From Flavobacterium pallidum (GTDB taxonomy: Bacteria > Bacteroidota > Bacteroidia > Flavobacteriales > Flavobacteriaceae), in assembly GCF_003097535.1 (NCBI RefSeq), contig NZ_CP029187.1:2170001-2234000 (forward strand): 64,000 bases of DNA, read 5' to 3'. The notes under the pieces are model-generated. The model had not been told where the DNA came from, made no database searches, and was given only the letters and a program-made list of their open reading frames with translations. Below, in pieces: positions 8,661 through 17,316 of the stretch. Positions within the stretch are counted from its first letter, which is position 1. Each line of letters begins with the position of its first letter. The position numbers and the translations under genes are program-made.

Positions 8661-11288
8661 TCAGACGTTGCCGTCCTCGTTTTCCTTGTCAAGGTATTCC
8701 TGTACGATTTCGATCGCATTGGTGATTACATCGCTTAAAGCCGTAATAAAAGTGCCTTCTTCAGCAATATTCATGGCATGCTTGATGGCATCGGTTTCCT
8801 TGTTGATGATTTCGTAGGTAATGTTTGTACGTCCGGATTCCGAAATACCCTCCATAATCAGGTTGATGATTTCCTCTTCGCTGCGCCCGCGCAAGTGCTT
8901 CTCCTGGCGGATGATGATGTGGTCGAACATGCGCGCCGCGATTTTAGCGCATTCGCGGATGTCTTCATCGCGTCGGTCACCCACACCGGCAATAATCCCG
9001 ATTTTCTTATTGGCTTCGACGCTTGACAGATAGTCTTCAACACCTTTATAACCTGAAGGGTTGTGCGCAAAATCAATCAACACCTTAAACCTCTTGAATT
9101 CAAAGATGTTCATACGACCGGGAGTCTGTGCGACACTTGGGATAAATGTCTGCAAAGAAATGCTGATGTCTTCCGTCTTGAACCCGTAAAGATATCCGGC
9201 TAAAGTCGCGGCGAGTGCGTTCGCAATCATGAATTTCGCCTTACCGCCTAATGTTAAGGGCACATGCGTCGCGCGTTCCACACGGATTTTCCATTCGCCT
9301 TTTTTAATGGTAATGAATCCATTTTCATATACGGCGACGGTTTTTCCTTCCTTGCTACATTTTTTAATCAATTCATTTTCCTCATCCATACTGAACCAGG
9401 CAATGTTGCAATGCAGTTCTGAAGCGATTTTGACACACTGTTCGTCTTCCGCATTCAGGATCGCCCAGCCGTCTTTTTTCACGCTTTTTACAACAGTACT
9501 TTTTACGCGTGCCAAATCATCCAGGGTATGGATATCGCTTAATCCCAAATGATCTTCCTGGATGTTGGTTACAATGGCGATATCACAACGGCTGAAGCCA
9601 AGCCCAGACCGTAGGATTCCCCCTCTGGCAGTTTCTAAAACGGCAAATTCTACAGTAGGGTCTTTAAGGATATATTCCGCGCTGATGGGCCCGGTCGTAT
9701 CTCCTTTTTCCATCATATGGTTCTGGATGTAGATACCGTCAGAAGTGGTAAAACCAACTTTATAACCGTTGTTTTTCACCATATGTGCCAGTAAACGCGT
9801 CGTGGTGGTTTTTCCGTTCGTTCCGGTTACCGCAATAATCGGAATGCGGCTTGGTTTTCCGGGTGGATATAGCATGTCAATCACCGGAGCGGCGACGTTC
9901 CTTGGCAATCCTTCCGATGGTGCGAGGTGCATGCGGAATCCCGGCGCGGCGTTTACTTCCAGGATGCAGCCTCCGTTTTCCTTTAAGGGTTGTGTAAGGT
10001 TTTCGGCCATGATGTCGACACCACAGATGTCCAGCCCGATGACGCGGGAAATCCTTTCGGCAAGGAATATATTTTCAGGGTGCATCATGTCGGTAACATC
10101 AACGGAAGTGCCACCAGTGCTGAGGTTTGCCGTCGATTTCAGGTATACAATTTCCCCGTTTTTAGGAACCGTTTCCAAGGTGTAATTTAATTTTTCAAGC
10201 AAATCCATCGTATCGCGGTCCACATCAATCTGTGTCAGTACATTCTCATGTCCGTAACCGCGCCTTGGGTCAAGATTGGTTTCATCAATCAGTTGCTGTA
10301 AATTATCCTGCCCATTTCCGACAACGTGTGCCGGAACGCGTTTGGCTGCAGCTACGAGTTTATTGTCGATCACCAAAACCCGGAAATCAAATCCGGTAAT
10401 GAATTTCTCCACGATGACACGGCGGCTGTATTTTTGCGCATAAACCAATCCGGCTTTGGCATCCTCAATGTTATTGACATTAATGGAAGCGCCTTTTCCA
10501 TGATTGCCGTCTAAAGGCTTAATCACAATCGGATAACCGATTTTGTTGATGGTTTCTTCCAGATCGTTATCATCAACGCAAATGCTGCCGCTTGCTACAG
10601 GAATCGAAGCCAGTTGCAGCATACGCTTTGTTTCTTCCTTATTACAGGCTATGTCCACGGCAATGTTACTGGTTTTTTGGGTAATTGTAGCCTGGAAACG
10701 CATCTGGTTTACGCCATAACCCAATTGTACCAAAGAATTTGTTCCCAATCGGATCCACGGGATGTCACGTGCGACAGCTTCTTCAACAATACTTCCGGTA
10801 CTTGGCCCGAGGCGCACACGTTCCCTGATTTCGCGCATTCTCTGAATGTCTGCATCAAGGTCATAATCGGTTCCCGCAATAAGCGCCTCAGCGATATTTA
10901 CGGCTGATTCCGCTGCAAAAATGCCCACATTTTCCTCTGTATAGCTGAAAACGACATTATAAATCCCCGGAGTCTTGGTTTCCCTGGTTCGCCCGAAACC
11001 GGTTTCCATCCCGGCAAGTGTCTGGATTTCCAGAGCGATGTGCTCAATGACATGCCCCATCCAGGTGCCTCTTTCGATACGCATGAAAAATCCCCCGCGA
11101 ACACCTTCTGAGCAACGGTGGTCAATCAGTGTAGGCAACAGCGCCTCTATCCGTTCCCGGAAACCGTCAATCTTATTGGTTGGAAATTGCTCCATTTCTT
11201 CAAGATCGAGGCGCATCTGAATCAGTTTTTTCCTTTGGACACTCCATATATTAGGGCCACGGAGCGCCTGCACTTTAAGTATTTTCAT
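8661..11288 (-). CDS. cphA: Cyanophycin synthetase
   Basis: An 875-residue enzyme that builds multi-L-arginyl-poly-L-aspartate without a ribosome. Three parts are visible: a CphA-type N-terminal domain (1-160), an ATP-grasp domain with KPLDGNHGKGAS, which activates the aspartate backbone, and a Mur-ligase-like domain with the P-loop VTGTNGKTTTT, which adds arginine to the side chains. Length matches bacterial CphA. I start it at the ATG at 11288 (MKILKVQALRGPNIW); an extension to 11327 would overlap a good promoter. It is divergent from cyanophycinase and isoaspartyl peptidase genes, which supports the polymer assignment over a generic Mur ligase. Expected location: cytoplasmic granules. Confidence 0.92.
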   Translation of the reverse strand: MKILKVQALRGPNIWSVQRKKLIQMRLDLEEMEQFPTNKIDGFRERIEALLPTLIDHRCSEGVRGGFFMRIERGTWMGHVIEHIALEIQTLAGMETGFGRTRETKTPGIYNVVFSYTEENVGIFAAESAVNIAEALIAGTDYDLDADIQRMREIRERVRLGPSTGSIVEEAVARDIPWIRLGTNSLVQLGYGVNQMRFQATITQKTSNIAVDIACNKEETKRMLQLASIPVASGSICVDDNDLEETINKIGYPIVIKPLDGNHGKGASINVNNIEDAKAGLVYAQKYSRRVIVEKFITGFDFRVLVIDNKLVAAAKRVPAHVVGNGQDNLQQLIDETNLDPRRGYGHENVLTQIDVDRDTMDLLEKLNYTLETVPKNGEIVYLKSTANLSTGGTSVDVTDMMHPENIFLAERISRVIGLDICGVDIMAENLTQPLKENGGCILEVNAAPGFRMHLAPSEGLPRNVAAPVIDMLYPPGKPSRIPIIAVTGTNGKTTTTRLLAHMVKNNGYKVGFTTSDGIYIQNHMMEKGDTTGPISAEYILKDPTVEFAVLETARGGILRSGLGFSRCDIAIVTNIQEDHLGLSDIHTLDDLARVKSTVVKSVKKDGWAILNAEDEQCVKIASELHCNIAWFSMDEENELIKKCSKEGKTVAVYENGFITIKKGEWKIRVERATHVPLTLGGKAKFMIANALAATLAGYLYGFKTEDISISLQTFIPSVAQTPGRMNIFEFKRFKVLIDFAHNPSGYKGVEDYLSSVEANKKIGIIAGVGDRRDEDIRECAKIAARMFDHIIIRQEKHLRGRSEEEIINLIMEGISESGRTNITYEIINKETDAIKHAMNIAEEGTFITALSDVITNAIEIVQEYLDKENEDGNV

Positions 11289-11324
11289 AAACTCGGTTGG
11301 TTTGTTTTGTTTTGGGGGCAGTAT

Positions 11325-11353
11325 CAAAAGTAGCTTTTGGGTTAATTTGGAAA
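11325..11353 (-). promoter_or_regulatory. Promoter of cphA
   Basis: On the minus strand TACTTTTG (11332-11325) fits TAnnTTTG exactly and has TTTC (11353-11350) 17 bases upstream. Transcription would begin near 11318, about 30 bases before the ATG at 11288, which fixes the start choice. Confidence 0.55.
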
Positions 11354-11525
11354 CTGCCGCATTTTAGTTAAAAAACTTAGAATATAATGGCAACTAAAAT
11401 AATTTTTTTGTTGAACTAATCAAAATTTAATCATCAAAATGTAGAATTATTTCTGCGTTATAAAAAAAATGAAAAAAAAAATTTGGCAAAATTGCATACT
11501 TTAACTTTTTGGCTATTTTTACAAA

Positions 11526-12425
11526 ATGAAGATACGAGGAAAACTAGTTATTATTGGTGGTGCGGTGGATAAAGGCAGTTTTACCGAAACTGACCTGGAT
11601 AAGAATGCAGCCAATAACCTGAATTTTTTTGAAACAGGCATCCTGAAAAGAATCCTGAACGAATCAAAGCACAAAGCCGATTCCAGGATTGAAGTCATCA
11701 CTACAGCTTCAAAGATCCCGAAGGAAATCGGGCCTGAATATGTAAAGGCACTGAATTACCTTGGTGCCAAAAACGTTGACGTATTGCATCTCGACAAGCG
11801 TGAAATGGCCATGCAGCCGGAATATCTTGAGCGTTTGCGCAATGCTGACGTCGTGATGTTTACCGGTGGCGACCAGCTCAGGCTGACATCAATCCTGGGA
11901 GGAACGCCTTTCCACGACCTGATGCTCGAGAAATATTACAACGAAGATTTCATTTATGCCGGAACTTCCGCAGGAGCCGCTGCCGCTTCGAATAATATGA
12001 TTTATCAGGGAAGCAGCTCGGAAGCATTATTAAAAGGTGAAGTGAAGATCACCAGCGGCCTTGGACTCATTGATGGTGTGATCATTGATACGCATTTCGT
12101 GCAACGCGGCCGTATCGGGCGGTTGTTCCAGGCGGTGGTAGGAAATCCGAAAGTTTTAGGCATCGGACTCGGGGAAGATACGGGACTGCTCATTAAGAAC
12201 AATTCCGAAATGGAAGCCATTGGTTCGGGATTGGTGATTTTAGTGGATGGCCGTGAAATCAAGGATACGAATTTAACCCAGGTAGAATTGGGCCAGCCGA
12301 TTTCCATCAACCATCTCGTGACGCACGTCATGAGCAAGTACGATACATTTGACCTCAAGACCCATAAAATGCATATTCAGTCTTCGCAATATGCGGAGAA
12401 ACTGCAATTCCTTTCAGACGATTAA
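11526..12425 (+). CDS. cphB: Cyanophycinase
   Basis: A 299-residue peptidase of family S51 that cuts cyanophycin into beta-Asp-Arg dipeptides. The nucleophile Ser148 lies in GTSAGAAAAS, and the upstream FTGGDQ motif (residues 112-117) is typical. No signal peptide is present, consistent with intracellular turnover instead of scavenging of external polymer. It lies divergent from cphA across a 237-bp AT-rich region and 3 bases upstream of the isoaspartyl peptidase gene, so the two degradative genes form an operon. Confidence 0.92.
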   Translation: MKIRGKLVIIGGAVDKGSFTETDLDKNAANNLNFFETGILKRILNESKHKADSRIEVITTASKIPKEIGPEYVKALNYLGAKNVDVLHLDKREMAMQPEYLERLRNADVVMFTGGDQLRLTSILGGTPFHDLMLEKYYNEDFIYAGTSAGAAAASNNMIYQGSSSEALLKGEVKITSGLGLIDGVIIDTHFVQRGRIGRLFQAVVGNPKVLGIGLGEDTGLLIKNNSEMEAIGSGLVILVDGREIKDTNLTQVELGQPISINHLVTHVMSKYDTFDLKTHKMHIQSSQYAEKLQFLSDD

Positions 12426-12428
12426 TAC

Positions 12429-13271
12429 ATGAAAATCATCATACATGGCGGATTTTTCTCAGAATCCTCGACCAGCCAGGAAACCAAAACGGCCAAGCAA
12501 CAGGCGCTTATCCGCATTGCGAAACAATCTTTTGAATACCTCAAAAACCATTCAGCAGTAGAAACGGTAGTTTATGCGGTTTCTTTATTGGAAGATGATG
12601 ATCTGTTCAATGCCGGTATCGGTTCCCAGATACAAAGTGACGGAAAAATCCGGATGAGCGCGGCGCTGATTGATGGTTCAAACCAAAAAATGAGCGGTGT
12701 CATTAATATAGAAGAAGTTAAAAACCCGATCCAGGTGGCCAAAGTGCTTCAGGAGTATGACGATAAGGTTTTGGGCGGAAGCGGCGCTACAAACTTTGCC
12801 CGTAAACACGGATTCGAAGCCTTTTCAACTGAAATTCCGCAACGCCGCGCAGAATATGAGGCGAAACTCGAAGCCACCGGAACAGGAACTGTAGGCTGCG
12901 TGGCTTTGGACAAAAACGGAAAATTAGCCGCCGCAACCTCTACAGGCGGGAAAGGTTTTGAGATTCCGGGCAGGATTTCGGATTCGGCGACAGTGGCCGG
13001 GAATTATGCCAATCCATATTGCGGTGTGAGTTTAACCGGAGTGGGGGAGGACATCGTCAGCAATGCGACTGCAGCGAAAATCGTAACCCGTGTTACCGAT
13101 GGTTTTTCGTTAAAGGACGCTTTCGATAAAACTTTTGCAGAATTAAAGGAGCATGACGGTTTTGCAGGAGCGATTGCGATTGATAAAGACGGGAATATGT
13201 ACCATCAGGATTCTTATCCAAGTATGGTCTTTGCGAGTTTTGATGGTCAAAATACCGAAGTTTTCAATTAA
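12429..13271 (+). CDS. iaaA: Isoaspartyl peptidase / plant-type L-asparaginase
   Basis: A 280-residue Ntn-hydrolase precursor. Autocleavage should occur before Thr154 in GTGTVGCVA, giving alpha and beta subunits. The N-terminal IHGG is kept but continues FF in place of the usual AG. In the cyanophycin pathway this family hydrolyses beta-Asp-Arg to aspartate and arginine. The start lies 3 bases after the cphB stop, so translation is probably coupled. The 3' end overlaps a convergent acetyltransferase gene by 8 bp. It has no signal peptide. Confidence 0.88.
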   Translation: MKIIIHGGFFSESSTSQETKTAKQQALIRIAKQSFEYLKNHSAVETVVYAVSLLEDDDLFNAGIGSQIQSDGKIRMSAALIDGSNQKMSGVINIEEVKNPIQVAKVLQEYDDKVLGGSGATNFARKHGFEAFSTEIPQRRAEYEAKLEATGTGTVGCVALDKNGKLAAATSTGGKGFEIPGRISDSATVAGNYANPYCGVSLTGVGEDIVSNATAAKIVTRVTDGFSLKDAFDKTFAELKEHDGFAGAIAIDKDGNMYHQDSYPSMVFASFDGQNTEVFN

Positions 13272-14109
13272 TTTCCATTCGCATTTCAAACTGCTGCAAG
13301 GTTTCTTCAAACCCTATTTTCTCCAGGAAATTTATACTCCCTTTGTCAGCAGTATCCAAATTGATCAATGTAACCGGTTTATTGCCAATGATTTGCTGTA
13401 CCTTATGAAAAAGTGCGTGCCCAATGCCCAGTTTCCTTAAACCGGGATGCACGCCAAATTGCTTCACCCTTCCGTTTGCTTCTGAAAACACAATATATCC
13501 GGCCAGTGTATTTTCTGCGGAAGCAGTATAACAAATATGCTGCGCAGGATTTCGTTTGATCGTATTGAAACTGTTTTGGTAAGCAGGGCGATGGTTGCCG
13601 AATTTTGAAATAACCGTTTCATCAGGCAGCGGAGCGGAATCGATTTTAAATGATATGTCATTTTCAGGAACTTTCATATTTCCTTTAAAACAGTTAAGCA
13701 ATCGCTGTTGCTTGAAACCAATCTTTTTATAGGTGCTGATGGCGCGTTCGTTTTTGGTGATGACTTCTAACTGATGAGTGGTAATTCCTTTTTCCAGAAG
13801 ATATGGCGCCAGGAAGGCATACATGTTTTGGGTCAATTGCTGTCCGCGGAATTCAGGAATGACACCGGTTCCGGCATTGTAGGCGATGTTTTTATTATCA
13901 AATAAATCTGTTCCGATAAGCATAAATCCGACCAATCGGGTATCGGTAAAAACCCCAACTGAATCTTCCAATCGGATGTTTTCTGATAACATTTTTGACT
14001 CCAGATCACTTTGCGTCAATTGAAAAGGCAGGATATAATCTGCGAAAGCGGCATTGAACGTTTCAGCGAGATATTGCAGCGGAATATTTTCGAGGGTTTT
14101 TATTTCCAT
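13264..14109 (-). CDS. GNAT family N-acetyltransferase, two-domain
   Basis: A 281-residue protein with two GNAT-like halves. The first (about 1-140) carries EFRGQQLTQNMYAF and a YKKIGFKQQ end; the second (about 150-281) carries the better-formed acetyl-CoA loop RKLGIGHALFHKV and ends FLEKIGFEE. Usually only one half is catalytic in such fusions; here the C-terminal one looks intact. I choose an ATG near 14109-14112 because a promoter-like -7 box at 14116-14123 precedes it, making a longer start unlikely. The substrate is unknown. Confidence 0.8.
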   Translation of the reverse strand: MEIKTLENIPLQYLAETFNAAFADYILPFQLTQSDLESKMLSENIRLEDSVGVFTDTRLVGFMLIGTDLFDNKNIAYNAGTGVIPEFRGQQLTQNMYAFLAPYLLEKGITTHQLEVITKNERAISTYKKIGFKQQRLLNCFKGNMKVPENDISFKIDSAPLPDETVISKFGNHRPAYQNSFNTIKRNPAQHICYTASAENTLAGYIVFSEANGRVKQFGVHPGLRKLGIGHALFHKVQQIIGNKPVTLINLDTADKGSINFLEKIGFEETLQQFEMRMEIN

Positions 14110-14115
14110 CATATG

Positions 14116-14145
14116 TAAATGTAGCAAATTTGCTGCATAAATAAA
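14116..14145 (-). promoter_or_regulatory. Promoter and palindromic operator candidate of the two-domain GNAT gene
   Basis: On the minus strand TTTA (14145-14142), 18 bases, then TACATTTA (14123-14116) resembles the Bacteroidetes promoter with A for the last G of each box. The spacer holds the perfect 12-bp palindrome AGCAAATTTGCT (14123-14134). The message would be nearly leaderless. Confidence 0.45.
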
Positions 14146-14169
14146 CCGCGGATTGTGGTGTCCGCGGTT
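14144..14169 (-). terminator. Terminator after the first SDR gene
   Basis: AACCGCGGA (14144-14152) pairs with TCCGCGGTT (14161-14169) across an 8-base loop, followed on the minus strand by a T-rich tail. The tail also supplies the -33 box of the next gene. Confidence 0.8.
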
Positions 14170-14190
14170 GATGAATTGGTTTTACGGTCG

Positions 14191-15030
14191 TCAGAAATCG
14201 GTTGAAACGGTCAATTTTTTCCAGTTTTCCAGTTCGGTTCCCATGTTTTCCATTTTTTGTTTCGCCAAAGCATAAGCGTCGCTGCCAAGGAATAAATGCA
14301 ATGGCGGATTTTGGTTTTCAGCCGCTTCGATAATGGCTTTCACGCCTTTTACAGGATTTCCGGGCTGGTTGTTGTTCATCTGATCCTGATGGAATTGCTG
14401 TGATTCGCGCGTGGTTTTATAATCGGCCATGATATTTTTGGGCGTAACCAAAGAATCCGAATTCAGGAAATTGGTGCGGAAATAACCCGGCAGTACCGAT
14501 GTCACGTTGATGTTGAACGGTTTCACTTCCATCGCCAACGCTTCAGAAAATCCAACTACGGCAAATTTTGTGGCACAGTAAATTCCGAAACCTGGAAAAT
14601 CACCCAAATAACCACCAATCGACGACACGTTGAAAATTTGCCCGGATTGCTGTTTCCTCATCTGCGGAAGCGCCTGCCTGATGACATTTAATGTCCCGAA
14701 AACATTCACATCAAAGTTCTGCCTTGCCTCTGCATCGGATAATTCCTCAACAGCGCCGAGCAATCCATAACCCGCATTGTTTACGACAACATCGATCCGT
14801 CCAAACCTGCTGATGGTTTCATCGATGGCCGTTTTGACATTGGTTTCGTTAACCAGATCCATTTGCAAAGGAAGGAAATTGGCATGGTCAGCGATTATTT
14901 TTTCCAATTCCGATCTGTTCCTTGAGGTGGCAGCGACGTTTTCACCTTTTGCCAGAAGCTGCTGTACCAATTCCAATCCCAATCCTTTTGACGCTCCGGT
15001 AATGAACCAGGTTTTAGTTTGTGTCTTCAT
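14191..15030 (-). CDS. SDR family oxidoreductase
   Basis: A 279-residue classical short-chain dehydrogenase. The cofactor loop TGASKGLGLE lies at residues 10-19, NNAGYG near 85-90, and the catalytic pair is in YCATK near residue 150 with a Ser in NVSSIGG before it. The Arg after the cofactor loop region (TSRNRSE) suggests NADP(H). The substrate is unknown. It precedes a divergently functioning but same-strand AraC regulator gene and shares leader sequence with the second SDR gene. Confidence 0.88.
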   Translation of the reverse strand: MKTQTKTWFITGASKGLGLELVQQLLAKGENVAATSRNRSELEKIIADHANFLPLQMDLVNETNVKTAIDETISRFGRIDVVVNNAGYGLLGAVEELSDAEARQNFDVNVFGTLNVIRQALPQMRKQQSGQIFNVSSIGGYLGDFPGFGIYCATKFAVVGFSEALAMEVKPFNINVTSVLPGYFRTNFLNSDSLVTPKNIMADYKTTRESQQFHQDQMNNNQPGNPVKGVKAIIEAAENQNPPLHLFLGSDAYALAKQKMENMGTELENWKKLTVSTDF

Positions 15031-15056
15031 AATAAAGTATGTTTTTAATTATGAAG

Positions 15057-15064
15057 CAAAGTTA
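15057..15064 (-). promoter_or_regulatory. -7 box upstream of the first SDR gene
   Basis: Minus-strand TAACTTTG matches TAnnTTTG exactly, about 27 bases before the ATG. No clear -33 box is seen. The surrounding leader is nearly the same as that of the second SDR gene. Confidence 0.5.
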
Positions 15065-15116
15065 TGCCGGAAGCTAAGCTCAGGACTTGCCGCAATCAAA
15101 CGGTAAATTGCAAAAT

Positions 15117-16019
15117 TCAAACATTTCGGAAAGAAGAAGGTGTAAGCGTGGTTTGCTTCCTGAAAAAGTTATTGAAATGCGACGCTTCATCAAACCCCAG
15201 CGTATACCCGATTTCGGAAATATTCCAGTTGGTGTGTTTTAAAAGCGCTTTAGCTTCATTTGCAAGGCGTTCGGCAATAAGGTTTGTCGTCGTTTTTCCG
15301 GTTGTATTTTTAACGGCACGGTTCAAATGATTCACATGTATAGAAAGTTGCCCGGCAAAATCCTTTGCGGATCGCAGGCTAAAACGCTGCGAAATGCTTT
15401 CAATCGGGAATTGGCGCTCCAATAATTCCATAAAAACCGAAGTGATGCGCGAATTGGCATCGGGATGTTTGTATATCGTTTCTGTAGGTTGCCGTTTTAA
15501 AGCAAAATGCACCAATTCCATCATATATGTAGAAAGCAAATCATATTTAAAGGCATACTCTGAATCAATTTCCGACTTCATTTTCAGGAAAATAGCGGTG
15601 ACCTCTGCATCTTCTTCTTCAGAAAGTGCATACGCGGGTTTGCCTGATGGGGAAAACATAGGGATGTCGGCAGGGTTTCCCTTGAACCTTTCCGTAAAAA
15701 ACGACTCTGTGAAAATACAGAAATGCCCGCTGATCTCACCCGAAAGCAATTCCCAGGTGTAAGGCACATGCGGATTGTGGAAGATCAGCGTCGATCCGGA
15801 AACATCAAAGCTCTTGTCGGCATAATGATAGCGGTAATTTCCGCGGATCAGACTGATTTTGTAAAATTCGCGCCTGCTGTAGCGTACAATCATCCGCCCG
15901 TCTGAAAAACAATCTTCAGAGCGGAATACATTAAAATGCCCGAAGCCTTTGCGGTGCTGTTCGGGCATGCTTAATGTATTGTGGTAAAAATCTTCGAGTG
16001 TTACTGTTGTTTCCATCAT
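15117..16019 (-). CDS. AraC family transcriptional regulator
   Basis: A 300-residue regulator. The N-terminal half (about 20-150) reads as a cupin-like sensing domain (DGRMIVRYSRREFYKISLI, then FHNPHVPYTWELLSGEISGHF). The C-terminal 100 residues carry two helix-turn-helix motifs, ending with the family signature LGFDEASHFNNFFRKQ and TPSSFR. It lies between two SDR genes on the same strand and may control one or both. The ATG at 16019 is followed by a second at 16016; either is possible. Confidence 0.88.
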   Translation of the reverse strand: MMETTVTLEDFYHNTLSMPEQHRKGFGHFNVFRSEDCFSDGRMIVRYSRREFYKISLIRGNYRYHYADKSFDVSGSTLIFHNPHVPYTWELLSGEISGHFCIFTESFFTERFKGNPADIPMFSPSGKPAYALSEEEDAEVTAIFLKMKSEIDSEYAFKYDLLSTYMMELVHFALKRQPTETIYKHPDANSRITSVFMELLERQFPIESISQRFSLRSAKDFAGQLSIHVNHLNRAVKNTTGKTTTNLIAERLANEAKALLKHTNWNISEIGYTLGFDEASHFNNFFRKQTTLTPSSFRNV

Positions 16020-16054
16020 GCGAAATTACGGAATTCAAACAATATGAAGAATGA

Positions 16055-16822
16055 TTAAAGTAAGAAACCTCCCGAAACTTCGATACGCTGCGCATTTACC
16101 CAACGCGCCTCATCAGAGCAAAGGAAGGCAACCACACCGCCAATATCGTCAGGCAACCCGACACGGCCCAGTGCGGTCTGCGAGGCTACGAAAGCGTTCA
16201 GTTCCGCATTATCGCGAACCCTTCCGCCACCGAAATCGGTTTCAATAGCGCCCGGAGCAATCACGTTTACACGGATTTTCTTGTGGCCCAGTTCCTTCGC
16301 AAGGTATTTCGTAAGCGTTTCGATGCCGCCTTTCATGGTGGCATAAGCGGCATAACCCGGTAAGGTAAATCGCGCCAATCCTGTAGAAACGTTTACAATT
16401 CCGCCGCCATCATTCATCAGTTTTTGTGCATGCTGTGTCATGAAAAAAGTAGCTTTCAGGTGGATGCTTACCATAGAATCGAATTGCGCTTCAGTGGTTT
16501 CTGCAAAGGGAACATGAAGCCCGATGCCCGCATTATTTACCAGAAAATCGAATCCGCTTGCGGCGAATTTGTCCTTCAAAACTTTGGAAACCGATTCGAA
16601 GAAAACAGGAAATGATTTGGAATCCGCGACATTGAGCTGTAAAGCTGCCGCTTTTTGTCCCATGTTTTCGATTTCCTTAACGACTTCCAATGCTTCCGCT
16701 TCTTTGCTATTATAAGTGAGGATAATGTCGTTTCCTTTTTGGGCCAAAGCCAAAGCCATGTTTTTCCCAAGTCCGCGGCTGCCGCCGGTTACAAGTACAA
16801 TTTTAGTTTGTGTCATCATCAT
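16055..16822 (-). CDS. SDR family oxidoreductase
   Basis: A 255-residue classical SDR resembling 3-oxoacyl-ACP-reductase-like dehydrogenases. TGGSRGLGK (about 11-19) is the cofactor loop, NNAGIG lies near 95, the catalytic tyrosine and lysine are in YATMK near 170, and the GGFLL C-terminus is typical. Three ATGs stand in a row at the start (16822, 16819, 16816); the third gives MTQTK, closest to the first SDR protein. Its role is probably reduction of a small carbonyl compound; the substrate is unknown. Confidence 0.87.
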   Translation of the reverse strand: MMMTQTKIVLVTGGSRGLGKNMALALAQKGNDIILTYNSKEAEALEVVKEIENMGQKAAALQLNVADSKSFPVFFESVSKVLKDKFAASGFDFLVNNAGIGLHVPFAETTEAQFDSMVSIHLKATFFMTQHAQKLMNDGGGIVNVSTGLARFTLPGYAAYATMKGGIETLTKYLAKELGHKKIRVNVIAPGAIETDFGGGRVRDNAELNAFVASQTALGRVGLPDDIGGVVAFLCSDEARWVNAQRIEVSGGFLL

Positions 16823-16840
16823 TTGTTTTTAATTACAAGG

Positions 16841-16848
16841 CAAAGTTA
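16841..16848 (-). promoter_or_regulatory. -7 box upstream of the second SDR gene
   Basis: Minus-strand TAACTTTG is an exact TAnnTTTG match about 19 bases before the first ATG. A weak TTTC lies 16 bases upstream. The leader after it (TAATTAAAAACA) is shared with the first SDR gene. Confidence 0.5.
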
Positions 16849-16900
16849 TGTTTGGATTTGCGTTGAAAAATGGTGAAGACTTCAGTTTTTTAGTTTGCGC

Positions 16901-17287
16901 CTACTGAGATTGGGACTGTACACTTTTTCTATACTGTAACGGTGTCATCCCACACATCCCTTTGAAGAATTTAATAAAATTCGTCGGTTCATCGTAAGCA
17001 AAGACCATCGCAATTTCAGCGATAGGCAAATGTGTTTCGCGCAGCAGCCGTTGTGCTTCATCAAGAATGCCATGTTCCATCCAGTCGCAGGGCGATTTTC
17101 CGGTGGTCAGTTTTATGGTATTGGTCAAATGGCCGGGATGGATGAACAATTTCTCCGCGAATTTTGACGAAGACATGCGGTAATTCACTTTTCCGGCAAA
17201 TAGTTCAGACAAATGCGCTTCATATATTTTGATGAAGTCGGCAGTAATTTCGTCTTTTCTGGAAAGGATTTTTAATGGGATAGGCAT
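16901..17287 (-). CDS. Short AraC-type DNA-binding protein
   Basis: A 128-residue protein consisting of only the AraC double helix-turn-helix domain (about 25-125), ending FAYDEPTNFIKFFKGM and TPLQYRKS. Full AraC regulators have about 170 more N-terminal residues for ligand sensing; none are encoded upstream, where the sequence is a non-coding repeat element. A -7-like TATCTTTA lies just before the ATG, so it may be a genuine single-domain regulator. Alternatively it is the remnant of a longer gene cut by the repeats. It lies upstream of the second SDR gene on the same strand. Confidence 0.75.
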   Translation of the reverse strand: MPIPLKILSRKDEITADFIKIYEAHLSELFAGKVNYRMSSSKFAEKLFIHPGHLTNTIKLTTGKSPCDWMEHGILDEAQRLLRETHLPIAEIAMVFAYDEPTNFIKFFKGMCGMTPLQYRKSVQSQSQ

Positions 17288-17316
17288 ATGTAAAGATAGT
17301 TAATTTTAATTTTTAT

